This document shows positions 40,072 to 48,326 of a DNA stretch of 64,000 bases, piece after piece. The stretch lies in assembly GCF_029846175.1 (NCBI RefSeq), contig NZ_JARWAC010000010.1, positions 372,001 to 436,000 of the forward strand. The letters run 5' to 3'. Made by a program: the position numbers and the translations under genes. The notes beneath the pieces are model-generated. The model saw only the letters and a list, made by a program, of their open reading frames with translations, searched no databases and was not told where the DNA came from. Source of the DNA: Sphaerisporangium sp. TRM90804. GTDB lineage: Bacteria; Actinomycetota; Actinomycetes; Streptosporangiales; Streptosporangiaceae. The stretch's first letter is position 1; each line of letters begins with the position of its first letter.

Positions 40072-40751
40072 GGCCACGACGTCTCGACGGAGGGGCAGAC
40101 CACGAGCTCGCGGACCTCGCACCCGGCGGGCTGGCCGAGCGCGAACAGCGCCGCCGCGGCCACGTCCTCCGGCGTGTTCAACCGCGCGTCCGGGCCCGGG
40201 CGGTACCGCTCGTCGCGGTCGTCGAAGAACGCCGTCGCCATGCCGCCGGGGACCAGCAGCGTCACCCCGACCCGCCCGGCCAGCTCGGCCGCCAGCGCCC
40301 GCGAGAACCCCACCACGCCGAACTTGCTCGCGCAGTAGGCCGTCGCGTCCGCCACCGCGCGCAGCCCCAGCGTCGAGGCGACGGTCACCAGCCGGCCACG
40401 CGACTCGGCCAGGTAGGGCAGCGCCGCGCGCACCACCGACACCGTCCCGAGCAGGTTGACCGCCACGACCCGCTCCCACGCGTCGGCGGCCACCGCGTCC
40501 AGCGGCCCGCACGCGTCCACCCCGGCGGCCGTCACCACCCCGTCGAGCCCGCCGGCCCGCCCGGCCAGCTCGGCCACCGCGCGCTCGGCCTGGCGGCGGT
40601 CGGCCAGGTCGGCCTGGACGCAGTCCACGCCGTTGCCCGCCGCGCGCACGTCCACCACCAGTGGCCGCCCTCCCGCCTTGGCGACGGCCTCCACGACCGC
40701 CCTGCCGAGACCCGACGCGCCGCCGGTGATCAGAACGTTGCCGATCGACAT
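40068..40751 (-). CDS. SDR family oxidoreductase
   Basis: 227 residues from the ATG at 40751 with GGAGGAAGC immediately upstream. Classical short-chain dehydrogenase: [18 protein letters not shown] for NAD(P), VDVRA near residue 35, VTAAGV (NAG-like), VASTLGL with Ser and TAYCASKFG with YxxxK. The sixth gene of the transcript by position is 55 bases upstream, and its own stop overlaps the following GT9 gene. It probably oxidises or reduces a sugar intermediate of the pathway, or a glycan precursor. The exact substrate is not predictable. Confidence 0.9.
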   Translation of the reverse strand: MSIGNVLITGGASGLGRAVVEAVAKAGGRPLVVDVRAAGNGVDCVQADLADRRQAERAVAELAGRAGGLDGVVTAAGVDACGPLDAVAADAWERVVAVNLLGTVSVVRAALPYLAESRGRLVTVASTLGLRAVADATAYCASKFGVVGFSRALAAELAGRVGVTLLVPGGMATAFFDDRDERYRPGPDARLNTPEDVAAAALFALGQPAGCEVRELVVCPSVETSWP

Positions 40752-40806
40752 GCTTCCTCCTTCGCCAGGGGGTTTCCTGGGCCGTGACGACACCCGTCCC
40801 GCGAGG

Positions 40807-42192
40807 TCAGATCACCTCCTGGGCGGCCGCGATGAGCCCGGTCGTGGAGTGGCCGGGCACGGTGGGCAGCACGACGATCTCCCCGCCGCAGCGGCGGACC
40901 GCCTCGGCCTCGGGCAGTTCGAGCCCGGTGTAGTCGCCGCCCTTCACCCACACGTCGGGACGCAGCCGCTCGATCAGCGCGCTCGGGGTGTCCTCGGTGA
41001 AGACGGCGACCGCGTCTACGCAGCCGAGCGCGCGCAGGATGTCCACCCGGTCGCGCTCGCCGACGACCGGCCGCCCGGGGCCCTTCAGGCGCCGGACCGA
41101 CTCGTCGGCGTTGACGCAGACGATCAGCGCGTCGCCCAGCGCCCTGGCCTGCCGCAGCAGGCTGACGTGGCCGGCGTGCAGCAGGTCGAAGCACCCTCCG
41201 GTGGCGATCAGCGTGCCGCCGGTCGACCGCAGCAGGGCCGCCAGCTCCGTGGCCGTCCGGGGACGGTCGCAGAGCGGCGGCTCGGGCAGGCGGATGGCCG
41301 CCGCGCCGCCCGCCGCGACGTAGCGCGCCGCCTCGGCGACGGCCGTCCGCACCGCGTCCTGCACACGGGCGCCGTCCCGCAGGGCCAGCGCCGCCGCGGA
41401 GGCGAACCGGTCGCCGGCGCCGCAGGCGTCCTGCCCGGCGACCGGCGACGGCGGCGGCACGCTCAGCGTCTCGCCGGTCCGGCACGCGAGCACCGCGCCC
41501 CTGTTGCCGAGCGTGACGGCGACCGCCTCCGCGTGCAGGTCGCGCACCAGGTCGCGGGCCGCCGTCACCGGGGCCGCGTGCGGCCGGGCCGTGTCCGGGG
41601 CGGTGGACGGCCGCGCGCGCAGCTCCGCCGCCTCGGCCTCGCTCGGCGTGACCAGCGAGCAGCCCGGCACGGGCAGGGAACCGGACGGGTGGGGGTCCCA
41701 GACCACGGGCACGGCGGGACAGCGCAGCAGGTCGCGGACGGCCTCGGCCACGCCGCGCCCGTAGTCGGAGACCAGCACCGCGCCGGCGTCGCGCAGCGCG
41801 CGGGCCGCGCGCCCGCCGTCGGGGCCGCGCCAGGCCCGGCCGTCGCCGGTGTCGACACGCAGCAGGGTCTGGCCGCGCGCGCGGATCCGCGTCTTGCGCG
41901 AGGTGGCGCCGCGCAGCGGCAGCCGCACCACCTCGGCGAAGCCCGAAAGCAGGCCGCGCAGGCGCTGCCCCGCGGCGTCCTCGCCGAGGGCGGTGATCAG
42001 CACCACCTCGGCGCCCTCCCTGGCCGCGAGCAGCGCCGCGAGGCCCGCGCCGCCCGGGCGCCTGCTCTCCCGCCGCCCCCGGACGACCGGCACCGGCGCG
42101 TCGGGGCACAGCCGGTCGGCGTCGCCCTCGATGTCCACGTCGAGCAGCGAGTCGCCCACGACGACGATCGGCCCCGGGACGCGCGCGCTCAT
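40807..42192 (-). CDS. Bifunctional HldE-like sugar kinase / nucleotidyltransferase
   Basis: 461 residues, close to the 477 of E. coli HldE. The N-terminal ribokinase-fold domain (1-~310) has the RRPGGAGLAALLA sugar-binding segment and DACGAGDRFASA with the catalytic Asp. The C-terminal cytidylyltransferase-fold domain (~325-461) has TGGCFDLLHAGHVSLLRQAR with the HxGH motif, and VKGGDYT. In HldE the kinase makes heptose 1,7-bisphosphate and the transferase forms ADP-heptose after GmhB removes the 7-phosphate. The ATG at 42192 overlaps the isomerase stop by 4 bases, matching the pathway order. No GmhB phosphatase is visible in the window. Whether ADP or another nucleotide is used is not provable here. 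Confidence 0.9.
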   Translation of the reverse strand: MSARVPGPIVVVGDSLLDVDIEGDADRLCPDAPVPVVRGRRESRRPGGAGLAALLAAREGAEVVLITALGEDAAGQRLRGLLSGFAEVVRLPLRGATSRKTRIRARGQTLLRVDTGDGRAWRGPDGGRAARALRDAGAVLVSDYGRGVAEAVRDLLRCPAVPVVWDPHPSGSLPVPGCSLVTPSEAEAAELRARPSTAPDTARPHAAPVTAARDLVRDLHAEAVAVTLGNRGAVLACRTGETLSVPPPSPVAGQDACGAGDRFASAAALALRDGARVQDAVRTAVAEAARYVAAGGAAAIRLPEPPLCDRPRTATELAALLRSTGGTLIATGGCFDLLHAGHVSLLRQARALGDALIVCVNADESVRRLKGPGRPVVGERDRVDILRALGCVDAVAVFTEDTPSALIERLRPDVWVKGGDYTGLELPEAEAVRRCGGEIVVLPTVPGHSTTGLIAAAQEVI

Positions 42193-42740
42193 GCGTCCGG
42201 CTCCTCGATCACGTCGCACAGCATGTGGATCACCGCGAGGTGGACCTCCTGCACGGTGGCCGTGTCCTCCGCCGGGACGGCGAGCGCCTCGTCGCACCGC
42301 CCGGTCAGCGGGTTGGGCGCCGGGCCGGTCAGCGCCCACGCCAGCAGGCCGCACTCGCGCGCCGCGTCCGCCGCCGCCAGCACGTTGGCGCTGGCCCCGC
42401 TGGTGGACAGGCACAGCAGCACGTCGCCCGGCCGCCCGTGGGCGCGCACCTGCCGGGCGTAGACCTCGCGGGGGCCGAAGTCGTTGCCGATCGCGCTGGA
42501 GGAGGAGGTGTCGGCGTGCAGCGGGATCGCCGCGTAGGGAGGGCGGTCGGTGCGGAAGCGGCCGACCAGCTCGGCCGTCAGGTGCTGGGCCTCGGCGGCC
42601 GAGCCGCCGTTGCCGCAGACCAGCAGCCGGCCGCCGCCCTTCAGCACGGACGCCAGCTTCCGTCCCCACACGTAGATCTTGGGAGTGTCCGCGTTGACGG
42701 CGGACAGCGCGTCGCTCAGCCTGGTCAGGTGCGGATGCAT
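42189..42740 (-). CDS. gmhA: Phosphoheptose isomerase (GmhA-like SIS protein)
   Basis: 183 residues. SIS-domain isomerase converting sedoheptulose 7-phosphate to D-glycero-D-manno-heptose 7-phosphate. All four zinc/active-site ligands known for E. coli GmhA have counterparts with the same spacing: H53 and E57 in AQHLTAEL, Q164 and H172 in VQEVHLAVIH. CGNGGSAAEAQH and STSGASANV bind the phosphate. This distinguishes it from DiaA-type relatives that lack the ligands. It starts at the ATG at 42740, 4 bases after the GT4 gene, and overlaps the HldE-like gene by 4 bases. Confidence 0.92.
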   Translation of the reverse strand: MHPHLTRLSDALSAVNADTPKIYVWGRKLASVLKGGGRLLVCGNGGSAAEAQHLTAELVGRFRTDRPPYAAIPLHADTSSSSAIGNDFGPREVYARQVRAHGRPGDVLLCLSTSGASANVLAAADAARECGLLAWALTGPAPNPLTGRCDEALAVPAEDTATVQEVHLAVIHMLCDVIEEPDA

Positions 42741-42744
42741 GGCC

Positions 42745-43947
42745 TCACCCCTCCGCCGCGGCGAGCCGGTCGGTCCGCTCGCCGGCCAGTGCGCGGTACA
42801 CCGACTCGGTCTGGGCAGCCACGTGCGGCCACCCGTAGCTGGAGCGGGCGCGGCGCACCCCGGCCGCGGCGAGCGAGGCCCGCAGCTCCGGCCGGGTGAG
42901 CAGCTCGCCCAACGCCCTGGCGAGCAGCCGGGCGCGGCGCGGCGGCACCAGCACACCGCAGCCGGCCACCGTGTCCAGGTGCCCGCCCACCGACGAGGCC
43001 ACCACGGGGACCCCGCACGCCATCGCCTCGACCGGCACCATGCCGAACGGCTCGTACCAGGGCACCGCCACCACGACCTGGACCGACCGCATCAGCGCCG
43101 GCACGTCCGCCCGGGCCACGCTGCCGATGAGGCGCACCCGGGGGGCGAGCCCGGAGGCCGACGCCAGGCCGCGCAGGCGCAGCCACTCCTCGTCCCCGGG
43201 CTCGCCCCCGGCCACGATGAGCTGGGCGCCGGGCACGTGCGGCAACGCCTCGATGATCGTGTCGACGCCCTTGCGCGGGACCAGCCGGCCGATGCTCAGC
43301 ACCCGCGCCTGCCCGTCCTGCTCGGCGTGCCGGGCGATCGGCCCGTCGGGGCGGAACAGGTCGAGGTCGACGCCGCACGGCACGACCCGTATCCGGTCGC
43401 CGGGCACGCCGATCGCGGCCAGTTCCTCGGCCTCGTCGGAGCAGGTGGCGATGACGGCGGCCGCGTGCCGTCCGATGTGGCGCTCGACGGCGGCCCGGTT
43501 GGCGGGGCTGGTGTCGGCCGCGCCCTGCCAGCGGCGCTTCACGGTGCCGAGCGCGTGGAAGGTCTGCACGACGGGCACGCCGAGCCCGTTGGCGGCGGTG
43601 AGCGAGGCCATCCCGCTCATCCAGAAGTGCGCGTGGGCGACGTCCGGGCGGTCGACGGCCCAGCGGCGGGCGAGGTGGGCGGCGAAGGCGGGCATGTGCG
43701 GGAGCAGTTCGTCCTTGGGCAGCGGCGCGGGCGGCCCGGCCGGGACGTGCTCGACGGTCACGCCCGGCGCCATCACCCTGGTGGCGGGGCCGTCCGGGCC
43801 GGTCCTGCGGGTGTAGACGGTGATCTCGTGCCCCAAGGCGGCCAGGGCGGCCGACAGGCCCGCCACGTGGACGTTCTGCCCGCCGGCGTCGACTCCGCCG
43901 ACCGCCGCCAGCGGGTCGGCGTGTTCGGAGACCATGGCGATCCTCAT
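42745..43947 (-). CDS. Family 4 glycosyltransferase (GT-B)
   Basis: 400 residues from the ATG at 43947, where the conserved first strand MRIAMVSEHADPLAAVGGVDAGGQNVHV begins. The GT4 nucleotide-sugar domain contains RVLSIGRLVPRKGVDTIIEAL near residue 220 and the E-x7-E motif EPFGMVPVEAMACGVPVV near 310. The N-terminal pattern (GG-x-DAGGQNVHV) resembles MshA and sucrose-phosphate-synthase-like enzymes. It probably transfers a hexose to the growing glycan or lipid acceptor. It has short spacing to both neighbours within the operon. Confidence 0.93.
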   Translation of the reverse strand: MRIAMVSEHADPLAAVGGVDAGGQNVHVAGLSAALAALGHEITVYTRRTGPDGPATRVMAPGVTVEHVPAGPPAPLPKDELLPHMPAFAAHLARRWAVDRPDVAHAHFWMSGMASLTAANGLGVPVVQTFHALGTVKRRWQGAADTSPANRAAVERHIGRHAAAVIATCSDEAEELAAIGVPGDRIRVVPCGVDLDLFRPDGPIARHAEQDGQARVLSIGRLVPRKGVDTIIEALPHVPGAQLIVAGGEPGDEEWLRLRGLASASGLAPRVRLIGSVARADVPALMRSVQVVVAVPWYEPFGMVPVEAMACGVPVVASSVGGHLDTVAGCGVLVPPRRARLLARALGELLTRPELRASLAAAGVRRARSSYGWPHVAAQTESVYRALAGERTDRLAAAEG

Positions 43948-43984
43948 GTGCCCGCCCCTTCCGCCTTCTTCATGTGGCACCTGC

Positions 43985-45289
43985 TCATGTGGCGCCCTTC
44001 GCGACGACCCCGGGCCGGGGCGGCGGGACCGGCGGGACGCCGGCCAGCCTGAGGACCGTGCCGGCGACCTGCTCGGGGGTTACCGACGACAGGCACGGAT
44101 GGCCGGGCACCGGGCACACGCGCGCCCTGGTCCCCCGGCAGGGGGCGTTCTGGTCGCCCAGCAGCACCACCGGCACGCGGTACGGCGCCCAGCGCCCGGC
44201 CGGGACGACGGGGGCGAACAGGCTGACCACCGGCGTCCCGGTCGCCGCCGCCAGGTGCGCGGGGCCGGTGTTGGCGACCACCACCACCGACGCGCCGGCG
44301 AGCACGGCGGCCAGCTCGGGCAGGCTCGTCACCCCGCCCAGGTCGAGGCCGTGGGCTCCGGCGACCCGCGCGGTGAGCGCCTGCTCCCCGGAGTCGCCGG
44401 TCACGACCACGCGCAGCCCGGCGAGCGTCAGGTCCCGCACCGTCCGCGCGTGCAGCTCCGGCGGCCAGGCCCGGGCGGGCGCCGAGGTGCCGGGATGGAC
44501 GACCACGTAGCCGGGCGGCCCGGTCAGGTGGCCGACGGACGGCAGCGGGCGGCGTACGGCGAGCGCGCCGTCGTCGCCGGGCGGCAGCTCGAACCCGGCG
44601 GCGCGGGCCAGGCCGAGCATGCGGACGGTCTCCGGGACGTCGGCGGCCTCGTCCACGAGGTGGCGGACGTCGAGCAGCGAGCCCGGGTAGTCCTCGCTGA
44701 TGGCCGCGACGCAGGGCGTGCCCGCGAGGCGCAGCAGCAGGGCGAGCGGCAGCGACGACTGGTGGAAGGAGGTGAGGATGAGCGCCGTGTCCGGCGCCGC
44801 CCTCTCGACCATGGCGACCAGGCGTTCGGCGTGCGCCCGGGTGAGCGGCCGCGGCTCGGGGTCGATCCACGGCGCCCGCCACTCCAGCACCGAGTCCACG
44901 CCCGGCAGCAGCTGTGCGGCGGCGCCCCCGTTCGGCCCGGTCAGCAGCGTGACCCGCCGCGCCCCGGCCGCAACCGCCCGGATCGCGGGCCCGGCCAGCA
45001 GCACGTCCCCCGCGTTGTCCAGCCGGGCCACCAGCACATGCCCGCCCGGTCCGCCGTCCCCGCCCCCAGCGGGCCCGGCGGCGGCGGCGGTTCCGCCCAC
45101 CCCGCCGGGAGCGCGTCCGTTCTCCGCGCCGGGCGAGCGGTCGGTCCGCGGACGGGGCGGGTGGTCGCTCTCCGGGCCGGGTACGCGGTCGTCCTCCCCA
45201 CCGGGCGCGTGTCCGTTCCCCGCACCGGGTGTGCGTCCGTTCTCCGGGCCTGGTGCGCGGCCGTCGCCGGGACGCCGCGGGCCGGTCAT
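43985..45289 (-). CDS. Family 9 glycosyltransferase with repetitive N-terminal extension
   Basis: 434 residues. Residues 1-~78 are a disordered extension rich in Gly, Pro, Arg and Glu built from imperfect units such as GAENGRAPG and PGPENGRTPG. The GT9 core follows: VLVARLDNAGDVLLAGPAIRAVA, then VVVHPGTSAPARAWPPELHARTVRDL and VANTGPAHLAAATGTPVVSLFAPVVPAGRWAP, the typical heptosyltransferase donor site. It starts with ATG at 45289 overlapping the GT2 stop by 4 bases. The extension is absent from ordinary heptosyltransferases; it might be skipped if translation starts at an internal GTG, but overlap favours the long form. Confidence 0.87.
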   Translation of the reverse strand: MTGPRRPGDGRAPGPENGRTPGAGNGHAPGGEDDRVPGPESDHPPRPRTDRSPGAENGRAPGGVGGTAAAAGPAGGGDGGPGGHVLVARLDNAGDVLLAGPAIRAVAAGARRVTLLTGPNGGAAAQLLPGVDSVLEWRAPWIDPEPRPLTRAHAERLVAMVERAAPDTALILTSFHQSSLPLALLLRLAGTPCVAAISEDYPGSLLDVRHLVDEAADVPETVRMLGLARAAGFELPPGDDGALAVRRPLPSVGHLTGPPGYVVVHPGTSAPARAWPPELHARTVRDLTLAGLRVVVTGDSGEQALTARVAGAHGLDLGGVTSLPELAAVLAGASVVVVANTGPAHLAAATGTPVVSLFAPVVPAGRWAPYRVPVVLLGDQNAPCRGTRARVCPVPGHPCLSSVTPEQVAGTVLRLAGVPPVPPPRPGVVAKGAT

Positions 45290-46368
45290 CGGCGCACCCG
45301 CAGTTCTCCCCGGAGGCGGTGCGCGCAGGCGGCCGGCGGGATCACCACGCCGGTGACGGCCATCCGGAGCACCTCGCCCGGCGTGCGGGGCCCGGGCGCG
45401 AGCCGCGCCCACACGAACTCGGCCGTGAGCGCGAGCCACCCCGCCCCGGCGCCCGACGCGAGCAGCGCCCACAGGCGCCGTCCCCGCGGCGGGCGTCCCG
45501 CCGGTGACGCCGGCGGGCCGAGGGCGATGAGCGACCTGGCGGCCGACGCGCGAACGCCGTCCCGGCCCGGCGGGCTTCCGGGCCGGAACGTTCCACGGGC
45601 GTTCGGCGGCGCGTGCGCCGGGGAGGTCAGGGCCAGGACGGCGGCCACGGTGCCGAGCAGGCCGAGGACGGTGATGGCCGCGTGCCGGCGCAGGCGGCCG
45701 GGGGCGCCGCCGACGGCCCGCCGCCAGCCCGCGCCGTGTACGCGCCGCATCAGCGCGTCGTCGGCGTTGCCGCGCTGGGCGCGCACGCTGGACCAGAAGC
45801 CGTCGTCGCGCACGGGATGGCGGCTGACGCGCTCTCCCACGACGAGCTCGTGGCCCGCCGCGAGCAGCCGGAGCGCGAGGTCGGCGTCCTCCCGGTAGGC
45901 GCGGGGGAAGCGCTCGTCGAACCCCCCGGCCTTCTCCAGGGCCGCGACCCGGTACGCCATGTCGGCGGTCGCCCAGCGCGCACGGGACAGGCCCGCCGTG
46001 TCGCGCTCGGCGTCGGTGGCCGCCCTCCCGGCGGGCAGCGGAACTTCGAGGCGTCCCTGGGAACCGGCCACGCCCTCGGGCAGGGCGGCGAGGTCGGCGC
46101 GCAGCGCCTCCCCCCACCGCGGCCCGGGGACCACGTCGTCGTCGAGGAACGCGACCCACGGGGTGCCGGCCGCCTGCCACCCCGCGTTGCGCGCCGCCGC
46201 CGGGCCGCGCCCCCCGGTGCGCAGCACCCGGACGCCCGGCGGCACCCGTAGGGCGGGGAAGGCGCGGCGGCGGTCGTCCACCACGACGACCGGCGTGCCG
46301 GGGCCGACGGCGTCGATCGTCCTGCCGAGGCTGCGGCGGCCGACGGTGGGGATCACGACGGTGATCAC
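45286..46368 (-). CDS. Family 2 glycosyltransferase with C-terminal membrane segments
   Basis: 360 residues from a GTG at 46368 overlapping the carbamoyltransferase stop by 4 bases. The GT-A domain (1-~230) shows TVVIPTVGRRSLGRTIDAV, VVVDDRRR, AFLDDDVVPGPRW as the metal site, and AYREDADLALRLLAAGHE with the catalytic acidic pair. Two hydrophobic stretches near residues 240-265 and 310-335 suggest membrane association. The second gene of the operon, it probably adds a sugar on the cytoplasmic face of the membrane. Confidence 0.9.
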   Translation of the reverse strand: MITVVIPTVGRRSLGRTIDAVGPGTPVVVVDDRRRAFPALRVPPGVRVLRTGGRGPAAARNAGWQAAGTPWVAFLDDDVVPGPRWGEALRADLAALPEGVAGSQGRLEVPLPAGRAATDAERDTAGLSRARWATADMAYRVAALEKAGGFDERFPRAYREDADLALRLLAAGHELVVGERVSRHPVRDDGFWSSVRAQRGNADDALMRRVHGAGWRRAVGGAPGRLRRHAAITVLGLLGTVAAVLALTSPAHAPPNARGTFRPGSPPGRDGVRASAARSLIALGPPASPAGRPPRGRRLWALLASGAGAGWLALTAEFVWARLAPGPRTPGEVLRMAVTGVVIPPAACAHRLRGELRVRR

Positions 46369-48128
46369 GAGGCGCCCACCTCTCCGCGCCGGACGATGTA
46401 CGGCCCGAGCACCAGGACGTCGACCGGCGCGGAGCCGAAGCACTCCAGCGCGTCGCGGGGGTCGTCGACCATGGGCCGGCCCGCGGTGTTGAGGCTGGTG
46501 TTGACCACCACCGGCAGCCCGGTGCGGGCCTCGAACGCGTCGAGCAGCCCGGCGAGCAGCGGCTCGGCCGCCCGGTCGACGGTCTGCACACGGGCCGTCC
46601 CGTCGGTGTGGACGACGGCCGGGATGCGGTCGCGCCACTCGGGGCGCACGTCGTGCACGAACAGCATGTACGGGCTCGGCAGCGGGCCGCGGGTGAAGAT
46701 CTCGTGCGCGCGGTCGGCGAGCACCATCGGGGCGATCGGCCGGAACGGCTCGCGCCCTTTGACGGCGTTGAGCCGCTCGGTGTTGGCCGCGCGCCCCGGG
46801 TGGGCGAGCAGCGAGCGCCTGCCGAGCGCCCGGGGCCCGTACTCCGACCGTCCCTGGAACCAGGCCACGATGCGGTCGGCGGCCAGGTCCTCGGCCACCG
46901 CGCCCGCCAGGTCGCGGGGGCGGCGGAAGGGCAGCCGGGCGCCGGTCAGCCAGGCGCCCAGCTCCTCCTCGGTCCACTCCCGGCCGAGGTCGGCGCCGGT
47001 CATCGGCGCCACGGGCTCGCCGTAGAGGTGCGCCAGGTACAGCGCGCCACCGAGCGCGGTTCCGGCGTCGCCCGCGGCGGGCTGCACCCAGATGTCCTCG
47101 AAGGGCCCTTCGGCGAGCAGCCGGGTGTTGGCGACGCAGTTCAGCGCGACCCCGCCGGCCATCGTCAGGTATCGCTCGCCGGTGCGGCCGTGCAGCCAGG
47201 AGGCCAGCTCCAGCAGCACCTCCTCCAGCCTGGCCTGCACGCTGGCCGCCAGGTCGGCGTGGTCGGACGTCAGGGTCCCGCCGTGGGCGAGCCCGCCGCC
47301 TCCCGCGGGCGCGCCGTCGCGCTCGTCCGCCTCCGTGTCGCCCCTGCCGAGCGCCTTGGCGTACCCGCTCCAGTCGATCGGCTCGACGCGGAACCCGCCG
47401 TCGCCGGTGGTGTAGATCAGTTCCCGCAGCGCGCCGAGGTGGCGAGGCTCGCCGTAGGAGGCCAGGGCCATCACCTTGTACTCGTCGCTGGAGCGCAGGA
47501 AGCCCAGGTGCTCGGTGAGCTCCTCGTACATCAGCCCGAGCGAGTGCGGCAGCTCCTGGGCGGCCAGCACGGTTAGGTCGCCGCCGCGGTAGTGCCCGGC
47601 CAGGTGCGACACCGCCTCGCCGCGCCCGTCGCAGACCAGGACCGCCGAGTCGCGGTACGGCGCGGCCAGGCCCGCCGACGCCGCGTGGGCCACGTGGTGG
47701 GGGACGTAGCGCACCTGGGCGGTGTCCAGGCCGGGCAGGGCGGTGGCGAGGAACGCCGGGGCGCGCCGGGCGTACGTCGTGCGCAGCTCCTCCCAGTCGG
47801 GCGCGGTGTCGCGTGCGGGGAGGTCCCAGCTCCTGGCGCCCGCGCGGCCGCTCGGCCGCCGGGGCCCGGGGTCGCCGGCGCCGGGCGCCACGAGGTCGGG
47901 GTCGTAGGAGTAGGCGACGCCGTCCAGGTCCTCCGGTCGCAGGCCCGCCTGCCGCAGGCACCACGCGGCGGCCAGTTCGGGGAGTTCCCAGGCCGAGAAC
48001 GGCACCGGGCGCTTGCCGTGCTTGCGGCGGCTGAAGCGTTCCTCCTCCGCGGCCGCCACGACCTCTCCGTCCACGACCAAGGCGGCTGCCGGGTCGTGGA
48101 ATATGGCGTTGATCCCCAGAAAGCGCAT
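46365..48128 (-). CDS. NodU/CmcH-family carbamoyltransferase
   Basis: 587 residues from the ATG at 48128 with GGAGGT 6 bases upstream. It uses carbamoyl phosphate and ATP to carbamoylate a hydroxyl, typically on a sugar (NodU, TobZ, CmcH). The N-terminal Kae1/ASKHA-like domain shows FLGINAIFHDPAAALVVDG, AAEEERFSRRKHG and the HHVAHAASAG histidine cluster near residue 145. The C-terminal YrdC-associated domain shows GRSEYGPRALGRRSLLA and PFRPIAPMV. As the promoter-proximal gene of the nine-gene operon it marks the product as a carbamoylated glycan or glycoside. Confidence 0.93.
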   Translation of the reverse strand: MRFLGINAIFHDPAAALVVDGEVVAAAEEERFSRRKHGKRPVPFSAWELPELAAAWCLRQAGLRPEDLDGVAYSYDPDLVAPGAGDPGPRRPSGRAGARSWDLPARDTAPDWEELRTTYARRAPAFLATALPGLDTAQVRYVPHHVAHAASAGLAAPYRDSAVLVCDGRGEAVSHLAGHYRGGDLTVLAAQELPHSLGLMYEELTEHLGFLRSSDEYKVMALASYGEPRHLGALRELIYTTGDGGFRVEPIDWSGYAKALGRGDTEADERDGAPAGGGGLAHGGTLTSDHADLAASVQARLEEVLLELASWLHGRTGERYLTMAGGVALNCVANTRLLAEGPFEDIWVQPAAGDAGTALGGALYLAHLYGEPVAPMTGADLGREWTEEELGAWLTGARLPFRRPRDLAGAVAEDLAADRIVAWFQGRSEYGPRALGRRSLLAHPGRAANTERLNAVKGREPFRPIAPMVLADRAHEIFTRGPLPSPYMLFVHDVRPEWRDRIPAVVHTDGTARVQTVDRAAEPLLAGLLDAFEARTGLPVVVNTSLNTAGRPMVDDPRDALECFGSAPVDVLVLGPYIVRRGEVGAS

Positions 48129-48219
48129 CGGCGTACCTCCGTTGGACCGCAACGGGTCTGGTTACCGAGAGAAGCGGCTCTCAAACGACGCTTTGCGGAT
48201 AAGTCGAGGTAGAAAGGTG

Positions 48220-48252
48220 TGAATCTTGAACTTTGTCACTCTACGTAGTTGT
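48220..48252 (-). promoter_or_regulatory. Glycan box B upstream of the heptose-type operon
   Basis: The minus strand reads ACAACTACGTAG, 8 bases, AGTTCAA, 2 bases, TTCA, with the same order and spacing as at 9081-9113. A further partial copy (ACAAACTACGTC) lies next to it at 48254-48265. It lies 92 bases upstream of the carbamoyltransferase start and 75 bases before the divergent GT4. A weak promoter (TTCACA, 16 bases, TATCCG on the minus strand) follows directly. Confidence 0.55.
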
Positions 48253-48326
48253 TGACGTAGTTTGTCGGCCTGGCCGCCGGGTACCCAGAACATCGGGACG
48301 GTCTCCCCCGGAGGCGAGGTGATCCG

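Noticed and set aside
43985-48128. Aminoglycoside or septacidin-type antibiotic cluster
   Set aside because: GmhA/HldE and carbamoyltransferase are shared with some antibiotic pathways, but no aminotransferase, cyclitol synthase or nucleoside enzyme is present; several glycosyltransferases favour a glycan.
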